Assembly (NCBI GenBank): GCA_003158885.1
Contig: PMLN01000080.1
Coordinates: 4,035 to 13,144, forward strand
Direction of reading: 5' to 3'
Source of the DNA: Anaerolineae bacterium
Lineage (GTDB): Bacteria > Chloroflexota > Anaerolineae > Anaerolineales > Villigracilaceae
Length of the DNA: 9,110 nt
In this document: piece by piece, positions 1 to 6,712 of the stretch
Numbering within the stretch: position 1 is the stretch's first letter
Layout: each line of letters opens with the position of its first letter
Program-made: the position numbers and the translations under genes
Notes under the pieces: model-generated
The model's input: the letters and a program-made list of their open reading frames with translations, nothing else
The model's database searches: none
What the model was told of the DNA's origin: nothing

Positions 1-3000
1 CTGCCGCCGGTCTTGCGTGTCAGGGAATCATCCACTTGCGAGAATGCCTGGAAAAGTTTTGCCTGATCCTTCGGGTTGATGCCCTGGCCGGTATCGATCA
101 CGCTGATCAAGATTTCGGGATGCCCGGCGGGTCCGGACTCTACGCTGGCCTCCACGGTGATGCTGCCCTCCATCGTGAACTTGGCCGCGTTCGAAAGCAG
201 GTTCAGTAATATCTGTCGTACGCGGATCGCATCCGCCCGTGCGGTCGGCAGGTCCTCCGGAATGTTCTTGAGCAGCTGGATTTGCTTGTCCCTCACGAGA
301 CCGACCACGGTGGACATGACCCCGTTGATGACCTCCGCCATATTCACTTCATCGAAGGCCAGTTCCATCTTGCCGGCTTCGATCTTGGATACGTCGAGGA
401 TGTCGTTGATCAGTCCGAGCAGGTGCTGGCCGGAATTGTAGATGGCGGTCAGGTCTTGTTCCTGCAATTCGCTGGTAGGGCCGTCAATTCCTTTCAGGAT
501 GACGCGCGAGAAACCGATGATGGAGTTTAGCGGCGTGCGCAGTTCGTGGCTCATGTTCGCCAGGAACATGCTCTTCATCCGGTCAAGTTCCCGCATTTCC
601 TTGACGGCTTCCTGGGATAATTCATAGGAACGGGCGTTGTCAATGGCGATGGCCACCTGGTCGGCGAGGATTTGGAGAACGGACAGGTCGTCCGGCGTGA
701 AGGCGTCCACATTCGGGGATTGGATATCCAGCGCGCCGATGATGCGCACGCCCACATGCAGCGGAACGGCGGCCTCCGAGCGCGTATCGGGGAGCAGGGG
801 ATTGGGCCTGTGGATCTTGTCTGTAGCGGTATCGTTGGTCACCACCACCTTGCCGGTCTGCGTGGCTTTGCCCACGATGGAGCGTTCGTTGACCGGCAGG
901 CTGTGGTGGCGGAGTTTCATTTCCCGGCCCGCATCGCCGGTGGCTTCGCGCAGGATGGCGTTGAAGCCGGTCTCCTCGACGACGAAGATGGCGGCATGGT
1001 AAAAACCAAAGCGTTCGAGCACCAGGTTGACGGTCCGGCTGAAAATGGTGTTCAGGTCCAGGGTCGAGGTAACCAGCCGACCGATTTCCGAAGCCGCGGC
1101 CAGGTATACGTTTCTGCGTTTCAGTGCGTCTTCGCCGCGTTTCCTTTCGATCGCGACCGCGACTTGCGCAGCCAGCAGGTTTAGCGTATCCCGGTCTTTC
1201 CCGGTCAGACGGATTCTCGGGTTGTAGGTTTCGACGGCCATAACCCCGATGCGCCGGGTTCCACTTCTTAACGGGACGCCCAGCCAGTCACCTCTGGAGT
1301 ACCCTCGGCCGTGCAGGTCTTCGGCTCGTACTTCTCCCGATTTTTCGAGATCATCGAATACTTCGGGTGTGACCAGCAAGGCTTCGCCCGTTCGCAAAAC
1401 ATAACTGGTCAGGCCCTGGCCCGGTTTCTGGGAATGATAGACCACGTGATTTTCATCCACATAATAGGGGAAGGTCATTAGGTCGGTGGTCTCATCGTAA
1501 AGCGAAATGCTGAAATTGTTCGCCGGCATGAGGGTCTTGATATTCTCGTGGATGATTTGCAGCAGGCCGGTGATATCGGGCGCAGAGAGCGCCGCTTCGG
1601 TGATTTGTGTAATGGCCGCTTGCAGCAGTTCGTTATATTTGCGGTCGGTGATATCGCGCGTCACCAAAAAGACCTGCTCCTCATTGAGCCTGGAGATATT
1701 GCCCTCGAACCAATACTCCTTCTGTTCGATATCGAGCGGATATTCCAGTTTGACGGTCTGACCGGTGGTTAATGCTTCATGGATGCCCGTTAGGATGATG
1801 TGCGCGGTCTGTTCAGGCAGGACGTCCTCCACCTTTTTCCCGAGCATGTCTTCGGGTGGCAGGAACAGCCGCGAGGGATTGGTGGGGGCGATGCGTATGT
1901 AGCGCCCCTCTTTATCGTAAACGATGATGACATCGTTCATGGCCGCGAACAAAGCGCGTAATTCACCCTCGGAACGGGTTAGCGCCTGCTGGCTGCCGCG
2001 TGTTTCTTCGAACAGGCGGGCGTTCTCCAGCGCGAAGCCTATTTGTATTCCAATAGAACGCGTCAAATCCACCAGACGAGCATCCATGAGTTTTGGCGCA
2101 TTGCCAAACGTGCAGAGCGTGCCGATGGTTTGATCTTTGACCTTAAGTGGAATTCCAAAATAGGCCAGAATATTGGTGGCAATTAACCCTTCCACAGGAA
2201 TCGGCGCACCCTGCCGCAAGTCCGAGATGTAGAGGCTTTCCTTTGTAAGGTAAACGTACTCGCATACGCTTTTCTGAAAGCCGTTGATTTGCAGGTTCTC
2301 TAATATTGGCCCCGGCAAATTGTGGTGAGCAATCAGTTCGAGCCGTTGTTCTTTGTCGTTATACAGGGACACCAACCCGCTGGTGAAGCCGATGATCACA
2401 AGCGTTTGCTCGAGAACGTTTTCGAGCATCATCCGGATATCGAGAACCTGACTTGCCGATGAGATAATTTGATTGATGGCAGTCAGTTCCTCGGCGCGGC
2501 GCTGGGTTTCCTGGAAGAGTCTCGCGTTTTGAATGAAGGTATTGAGCTGCAGAAGGATGGTGGAGATTAAATTGGCTTCGCTTTCCAAAAGCCTGCGATC
2601 CGGCTCGGCAAAATCAAGGCCCAGCGAACCGATCACCTCCGTGCCGGCGAAGATCGGCCAGATGAACAGGCTTTGTGTGCCGCGTAATTTAAGGACATCC
2701 AGGATGGCGGCTGTCAGCGGGTTGTGGAATGTATCGTTGATAAATAAGGGCTGTCTGGTTTTTACAACCGGTTCCGAGGTGGGGTTGCCCTCAATCGGAA
2801 TGGATAAGCCGATGTTGTTTTCGCCATGGATGCCCAGCGGCGCATCGGCTCTTAATACGAGCGCGGTTTTATCTTCGTTGACCAGGGCAATGCCTGCATG
2901 CAGGGCCGAGAATCTTTTGGCGATTTCGCCCGCCACGTACTGCAGGCCTTGTGTCAGGTCCAGCGAGCGCGTGGTGGCGGTTACGATTTGGTTCAGGAGG

Positions 3001-3422
3001 TTTGCTTCCTCCTCACGCTGCCGGGTTTCCTGGAAGAGCCGGGCGTTTTCGAGCGCCAGCGATAACTGGTCGGCTACCTGCTTGACCAGCATCTGTTCTT
3101 CCACCGCCCAGTTGCGCGGCTCAGCTTCATCCACCACGCGCAGGGTCGCCCAGTTTTTTTCGTCGGTGCGGAAGGCGAGTGACATGGCGCCCGCGTAGCT
3201 GGAAACTGCCGATGTGATGGCAAGCGCATTTTCTTCCTGCATGCGCGGCGCTGTACTAGATTCGAGTTGGGAAGTGCCACGGACACGCCTGGCAGCCTGG
3301 GTCTCCTCAGCCGCCGGTTTCTGCGCGGACTGATCGCGCGGTTCTTTTGCAGGCCGTGCATCCTCCGGGGCAAAATCGTTGAATAGAGGCTTAAGCGGTT
3401 TGTTGATCTTTTTCTTTGACAT
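1..3422 (-). CDS. Multi-GAF/PAS sensor histidine kinase, C-terminus cut by the window edge
   Basis: Soluble sensor kinase; 1,140 residues are visible and the frame stays open to position 3. Order: basic N-terminal peptide (1-17), disordered Pro/Ala/Lys/Glu linker (18-60), second half of a GAF (about 66-131), GAF (140-303), GAF (306-472), PAS (486-595, ending in RDITDRK), GAF (598-760), GAF (770-932), HisKA and HATPase_c. The H-box MSHELRTPLN gives phospho-acceptor His959. The N-box is at RQILLNLLSNAAKF (Asn1078) and the G1 box at DTGQGI (Asp1110). The last visible residues, TRKTGG, would lead into the G2 box, so kinase activity is expected. No membrane segment is seen. I chose ATG 3422-3420 because AGGAG lies 10 nt upstream and the ORF is open from there; it overlaps the ParA-like gene's end by 32 nt, suggesting coupling. 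The signals bound are unknown, and a receiver domain could follow outside the window. Very sure of the family, fairly sure of the start. Confidence 0.93.
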   Translation of the reverse strand, partial: MSKKKINKPLKPLFNDFAPEDARPAKEPRDQSAQKPAAEETQAARRVRGTSQLESSTAPRMQEENALAITSAVSSYAGAMSLAFRTDEKNWATLRVVDEAEPRNWAVEEQMLVKQVADQLSLALENARLFQETRQREEEANLLNQIVTATTRSLDLTQGLQYVAGEIAKRFSALHAGIALVNEDKTALVLRADAPLGIHGENNIGLSIPIEGNPTSEPVVKTRQPLFINDTFHNPLTAAILDVLKLRGTQSLFIWPIFAGTEVIGSLGLDFAEPDRRLLESEANLISTILLQLNTFIQNARLFQETQRRAEELTAINQIISSASQVLDIRMMLENVLEQTLVIIGFTSGLVSLYNDKEQRLELIAHHNLPGPILENLQINGFQKSVCEYVYLTKESLYISDLRQGAPIPVEGLIATNILAYFGIPLKVKDQTIGTLCTFGNAPKLMDARLVDLTRSIGIQIGFALENARLFEETRGSQQALTRSEGELRALFAAMNDVIIVYDKEGRYIRIAPTNPSRLFLPPEDMLGKKVEDVLPEQTAHIILTGIHEALTTGQTVKLEYPLDIEQKEYWFEGNISRLNEEQVFLVTRDITDRKYNELLQAAITQITEAALSAPDITGLLQIIHENIKTLMPANNFSISLYDETTDLMTFPYYVDENHVVYHSQKPGQGLTSYVLRTGEALLVTPEVFDDLEKSGEVRAEDLHGRGYSRGDWLGVPLRSGTRRIGVMAVETYNPRIRLTGKDRDTLNLLAAQVAVAIERKRGEDALKRRNVYLAAASEIGRLVTSTLDLNTIFSRTVNLVLERFGFYHAAIFVVEETGFNAILREATGDAGREMKLRHHSLPVNERSIVGKATQTGKVVVTNDTATDKIHRPNPLLPDTRSEAAVPLHVGVRIIGALDIQSPNVDAFTPDDLSVLQILADQVAIAIDNARSYELSQEAVKEMRELDRMKSMFLANMSHELRTPLNSIIGFSRVILKGIDGPTSELQEQDLTAIYNSGQHLLGLINDILDVSKIEAGKMELAFDEVNMAEVINGVMSTVVGLVRDKQIQLLKNIPEDLPTARADAIRVRQILLNLLSNAAKFTMEGSITVEASVESGPAGHPEILISVIDTGQGINPKDQAKLFQAFSQVDDSLTRKTGG
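3030..3227 (-). other. Partial GAF domain (second half only) at the kinase N-terminus
   Basis: Kinase residues about 66-131 match only the last strands and final helix of a GAF domain. The segment around LAFRTDEKNWATLRVV stands where full GAFs have PLxVxxxxIGxLDxQS. It then runs through a WAVEEQ...VADQLSLALENARLF helix like those closing the other GAFs of the operon. No first helix, first strand or central loop precedes it, only a disordered linker. It may be a degenerate dimerisation element or one side of a split GAF. Confidence 0.6.
3372..3422 (-). other. ParB/Spo0J-like N-terminal peptide of the kinase
   Basis: The first 17 residues (MSKKKINKPLKPLFNDF) are basic, then hydrophobic, and precede a disordered linker. 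They resemble the N-terminus of ParB/Spo0J, which contacts ParA and stimulates its ATPase; from memory B. subtilis Spo0J begins MAKGLGKGINALFNQV. Aligned without gaps, both have hydrophobic-x-Lys-x-[LI]-x-x-Leu-Phe-Asn. The gene directly upstream encodes a ParA-like ATPase. The glycines of the usual GLGRGL box are absent, so this is similarity in pattern only. A role in docking to the ParA-like protein is inferred. Confidence 0.45.
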
Positions 3423-4176
3423 ATTCCATAAGCTCCTGCGCCAATTCACGATATTGCTGGGAACCGCGGGCAGCGGGTCTGTAACGCGTAATGGGCATTC
3501 CGGCGATCGGGCTTTCCCGCAGTTTGGTATCCAATTCGATCACCGTTTTGAACAGCCCTTCGCCAAAGGTGTTTTGAAGTTGTTCCTGGATGTTGCGGTG
3601 GGTGCGGTTGCGCCGGTCGAGCAGGGTGATGAGGATTCGATATCCGAGGTCCGGGTTGCTTTCCTGCCGGACGCGCCGGATCAGGCTCATCATATTCCGA
3701 AGGGCGTAGGCCGAAAAATATTCCGCTTGCGTGGGAATGATCAGCAGTTCGGCGGCGCTCAATGCGTTGATGGTGATGGCGCCCAGGAAGGGCGGACAGT
3801 CGAAGATCACGTAATCATAAGGCAGGGGGGAGGCATTATCCAGTGCGCGTTTAAGTCCGAGGGTGTAATTGCTGCGCACCGGCAAATACTGTTCTGCGTT
3901 TTCGATGCTGGCTTGTGAGGGGATCAAGTCCAGGTTTTCGATTTCCGTGGCGTAGCGTGCACTCATCAACGGCGCCGAGTCGATCAGGATATGGCTCGAG
4001 GTCACAACCGCCGAACCAGGCTCCGTTCCGAGCGCCAGGGTTAAATTTGCCTGCGGATCGAGGTCAACGACCAGGACTTTCTGTCCCGATTCTGCGATGG
4101 CCGCGCCCAGCGAAAGCGTGGTGGTGGTCTTGGCTACGCCGCCTTTTTCATTTGAGATGGCGATTACGTGACTCAT
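3391..4176 (-). CDS. Orphan ParA/Soj-family ATPase
   Basis: A 261-residue P-loop ATPase of the ParA/MinD superfamily, normal length for a chromosomal Soj-type ParA. The deviant Walker A motif KGGVAKTT spans residues 11-18 with signature Lys11 and Lys16; Ala replaces the usual Gly before the second Lys. VDLDPQAN (37-44) is the A' motif, VIFDCPP (123-129) the Walker B, and IIPTQAEYFS (146-155) follows. An Arg-rich stretch, DRRNRTHR (187-194), is a possible non-specific DNA-binding surface. There is no extra N-terminal helix-turn-helix of plasmid ParA type and no obvious MinD membrane helix. The family dimerises on ATP, binds nucleoid DNA and moves a cargo. No parB or parS is seen; the next gene is a kinase with a ParB-like N-terminus, so I infer it positions the kinase or its complex. 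The start overlaps the upstream stop as ATGA, and CGGAG lies 7 nt before it. Confidence 0.93.
   Translation of the reverse strand: MSHVIAISNEKGGVAKTTTTLSLGAAIAESGQKVLVVDLDPQANLTLALGTEPGSAVVTSSHILIDSAPLMSARYATEIENLDLIPSQASIENAEQYLPVRSNYTLGLKRALDNASPLPYDYVIFDCPPFLGAITINALSAAELLIIPTQAEYFSAYALRNMMSLIRRVRQESNPDLGYRILITLLDRRNRTHRNIQEQLQNTFGEGLFKTVIELDTKLRESPIAGMPITRYRPAARGSQQYRELAQELMEYVKEKDQQTA
3433..3437 (-). promoter_or_regulatory. Ribosome binding site of the histidine kinase
   Basis: AGGAG on the minus strand, 10 nt before ATG 3422-3420 and inside the 3' end of the ParA-like gene. It decides the start: no other in-frame ATG occurs before residue 61 (MQEENAL), which would drop the basic peptide and linker. 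Confidence 0.7.
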
Positions 4177-6707
4177 GACTTCGCTCCGTTTCCGTTATGC
4201 ACGGGGTCCGCTTTGGGATGAGGCTCGGATGGCTTCTGCGCCTTGTCCTCTTTGAGCGCGGCGGCGCTGGCCTGAGGTATGAGCTGCACGCGCGTGGCGC
4301 CCAGGGCGCTCTTTAGCTCCTTCAGGGCCACGCTGATCATTTCCTCGGGGTTATTGGTACTGCGGATTTTCGATGTGATTTCCGTGACTATCCGTTCGCG
4401 TTCGGCGCGTCGGTTGGTTTCATCGAACAGGCGCGCGTTTTCTGTGGAGAGCGCCAGGTGATCCGCCACAGCCTGGATCAAATCCATCTGGTCCTGGCTC
4501 AATCGGCTGTCCTTGGGAACTTTGACGCTCAACCTGCCGATCGTCTCGCCGCGTAGTTGGATTGGAACGATGAGGCGGTTATCCCGGTCGTTTTCTGTGC
4601 CGTCATCCAGTTCAACGGGCGCCTCCAAAATCGAAGCGCCGCGTGCGCTGTAGCGGAAGCCCGCCAGTTGCTGCTCGCGGGGCAATTGTTTCCAGGCCTC
4701 GTGCAAATACTGGCGGTATAGGGCTTCGGCCTCGGAAAGGGATTTGGTCGTGGTTTCGAATAAGCGTGTGTTCTCGATGGCCAGGCTTACCTCGTCTGCC
4801 AGCAGCGAAAGGACGCCGATATCGTCCTGGGAAAACGCATTGGGTTGTGTGCTTTGCACATCCAGGACGCCCACGATTTGATTTTCCACTCGCAGGGGCA
4901 GCGCCATTTCGGAGAGGGTTTCGGGCAGGTCCGGGTTGTTGAAGTAAACCGCGTCGTCGCCCACGTTGAGCGCCACGCGCACCTTGCCCATGGCGGCCAC
5001 ATATCCCACAATTCCCTGTTCGCCGATCTTCAAGCGATGGCCGCGTTTCAGCATCCGTTCCCCGCCTGTGCTGTTCGAGGCGCTTAGCACCGCGCTCTGA
5101 CTGCCTTCATCGTTCAGGAAGATACCCACATGGTAGTAGCCCATGTGTTCGCTGATCACGGCTGTGATCTGCGGCAGGAGCGCGCTCATCTCGTGAATGG
5201 AGTTGATGGCTTTTACGATCAGGACGATCGCTTCGAATTGAGCCGCGCGCCGGTCCGCTTTTTGGGAGGCTTCTTCCAGTTCGGAGGTTCTATCCTTCAC
5301 GCGCTCTTCCAAGGATTGAATGTTCTCCCTCAGGGTGGCCGTCATGGTGTTGAGCGCGGTGGCGAGGGTGCCGATTTCATTCATTGTGCTGATTTCGGCT
5401 CTTGCCTCCAGGTTGCCTCGCGTGATCTCTTCGGCAGTCCGGGTCAATGAAACCAGGGGGGAGGTCAGGGCACCGCTGATGGCCACGGCCGCCAGCATGG
5501 CGATCACGAGAATCCCAAGGATGAGCAGTACGCTGAAGATCAGCGTGTTTGTGCCGGATTGGATGATCTGGGCTTGGGCGGCTGTCGCGCTTGCGATGAG
5601 CTGGTCCTTGGGCACCATAATAGCCAGGCTGTATCCGATGCTGGATAGCGGGCTGTAAACGAAGAATTGGTCGGTTCCGTTGATGGGTATGGTTTCCAGG
5701 CCGCTCTGACCGTGGCTCATTTTGTCCAGGATCTTCCAAAATTCCGGTGTGACCTGCGATCGGATCTCGGTAGGGTCCAGTGTAGTTCCGAGTGTGACAG
5801 TGCCGGGTATTCCAAGTTCCTTATACCCCGCCTGGGGCATTGCGATCAATTTGTAGTTCTTATCAATCAGGAAAGCAAAGCCGGTTTGACCGACTGTCAG
5901 GTTCGAAACGATGGCCGTGATCCGATTCAATTGAATGTCCATGGCCATCGCACCCCGAAAATTGCCCGTTGCGTCGTAGACGGGTATGCTGACGGTTACA
6001 ACGAGTCCGTGGTATGCGGCGTCCACAGATGGATCGGACCATACAGCCTGCCGCTGCGGGTCCTGGAGGGGTGAGGCCTTTAGGAACCACGGGCGCTGGG
6101 TGATATTGAATGTGGGTGGCACAAGGGTAGCCAGGGAAATGTTGGGGTAGTAAAGGGTTGCCCCCTCCGTGTTTCCAAAAGAAATGGCAACCACATCCGG
6201 ATTGGCCTTGAGGATCGTTGGAACGGTAAAATCCAGCTGCCTTAGGGTGTTCAGCTCGGATACGAGGCTGGGCGTAAGATCGTTGCGGGCAGGGATGAAA
6301 ACGGAGGCCACGTCTGGATTGACATTATCCCAACTGCCGTTGGGCAATCGTGAAAGTGCGTGGGCTGCATCCCAATACGTACCCTGGTTAAGGATCGCTT
6401 CCTGGAGCAGCAGGTTGTCTGCTGTCGCTCCAATGGATGTAATGTTCGCCTGCGTGGTTGCAAAGAAATTGTTAAGCTGGCTGGCTTCCTGCTGGTCTGT
6501 GGATGTCAAACTGTCGTTGGCCGCCTGCAAAACGCTTTTATTCAGTTGCTCGATGAGGAAGGCGTTGTTCTGCTGGGCTCGATAGTACACATAAAAACCC
6601 AGTCCTGCGACGGCCAGAAAAGTGACGATCAGATTTCCCAGGATCAAGCGGGTGCGCAGGTTGAGGGAATTGATGAAGGCGGATGGCTTTGATAAGAAGT
6701 TTTTCAT
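4173..6707 (-). CDS. dCache-HAMP-GAF membrane sensor without a catalytic output domain
   Basis: An 844-residue inner-membrane receptor. A short cytoplasmic N-terminus is followed by TM1 (about 21-42), a periplasm-facing or external double-Cache domain (43-380), TM2 (about 387-411), HAMP (about 411-463), coiled coil (463-495), a complete GAF (about 500-650), a Trp/GF linker (W672, G683-F684), the second half of a GAF (about 711-762), a partial first-half GAF (771-810) and a disordered tail rich in Ala, Lys, Pro and Glu. The Cache call rests on RPWFLKA (205-211), the VWSDPSVDA...LVVTVSIPV segment and MAMDIQL (254-260). No histidine kinase, MCP, GGDEF or EAL domain follows HAMP/GAF, so it must signal through a partner; the two-genes-downstream kinase is the obvious candidate. 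The start is the only sensible ATG before TM1, 5 nt after the upstream stop, with AGGAAAA 9 nt upstream. The ligand is unknown. Confidence 0.92.
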   Translation of the reverse strand: MKNFLSKPSAFINSLNLRTRLILGNLIVTFLAVAGLGFYVYYRAQQNNAFLIEQLNKSVLQAANDSLTSTDQQEASQLNNFFATTQANITSIGATADNLLLQEAILNQGTYWDAAHALSRLPNGSWDNVNPDVASVFIPARNDLTPSLVSELNTLRQLDFTVPTILKANPDVVAISFGNTEGATLYYPNISLATLVPPTFNITQRPWFLKASPLQDPQRQAVWSDPSVDAAYHGLVVTVSIPVYDATGNFRGAMAMDIQLNRITAIVSNLTVGQTGFAFLIDKNYKLIAMPQAGYKELGIPGTVTLGTTLDPTEIRSQVTPEFWKILDKMSHGQSGLETIPINGTDQFFVYSPLSSIGYSLAIMVPKDQLIASATAAQAQIIQSGTNTLIFSVLLILGILVIAMLAAVAISGALTSPLVSLTRTAEEITRGNLEARAEISTMNEIGTLATALNTMTATLRENIQSLEERVKDRTSELEEASQKADRRAAQFEAIVLIVKAINSIHEMSALLPQITAVISEHMGYYHVGIFLNDEGSQSAVLSASNSTGGERMLKRGHRLKIGEQGIVGYVAAMGKVRVALNVGDDAVYFNNPDLPETLSEMALPLRVENQIVGVLDVQSTQPNAFSQDDIGVLSLLADEVSLAIENTRLFETTTKSLSEAEALYRQYLHEAWKQLPREQQLAGFRYSARGASILEAPVELDDGTENDRDNRLIVPIQLRGETIGRLSVKVPKDSRLSQDQMDLIQAVADHLALSTENARLFDETNRRAERERIVTEITSKIRSTNNPEEMISVALKELKSALGATRVQLIPQASAAALKEDKAQKPSEPHPKADPVHNGNGAKS
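4184..4188 (-). promoter_or_regulatory. Ribosome binding site of the ParA-like gene
   Basis: CGGAG on the minus strand, 7 nt before ATG 4176-4174 and within the last codons of the dCache sensor. With the ATGA stop-start overlap it supports translational coupling of the two genes. Confidence 0.65.
4278..4397 (-). other. Partial GAF (first helix and strand) ending the dCache sensor
   Basis: Residues about 771-810 (ERIVTEITSKI...ALGATRVQLIP) look like the first helix and first strand of a GAF. They are followed by a disordered tail instead of the rest of the fold. The same segment ends the other two sensors of the operon. Confidence 0.6.
4638..4745 (-). other. Trp/GF linker module, copy 3
   Basis: In the dCache sensor, residues about 655-690 carry SLSEAE, then W672 and G683-F684. 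The spacing is the same, with Phe in place of Tyr. Confidence 0.6.
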
Positions 6708-6712
6708 GGCGA

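Noticed and set aside
2533..3198. The longest plus-strand frame (221 codons), and other plus-strand frames at 672-1184 and 3379-3918.
   Set aside because: All lie opposite well-supported domain-coding sequence, have shadow-type composition (Ser/Arg-rich or low complexity) and no recognisable motifs.
3074..3373. A 99-codon minus-strand reading frame beside the kinase start.
   Set aside because: It overlaps the kinase in another frame, is arginine-rich without domain features, and looks like a shadow frame.
3300..4300. A parS or other centromere-like palindrome near the ParA-like gene.
   Set aside because: I saw no TGTTTCACGTGAAACA-like site or array of inverted repeats, and the region is fully coding.
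6708..6712. A promoter or terminator between the six-helix sensor and the dCache sensor.
   Set aside because: The gap is only 5 nt with no hairpin. The other junctions overlap, so no internal transcription signals can be supported.
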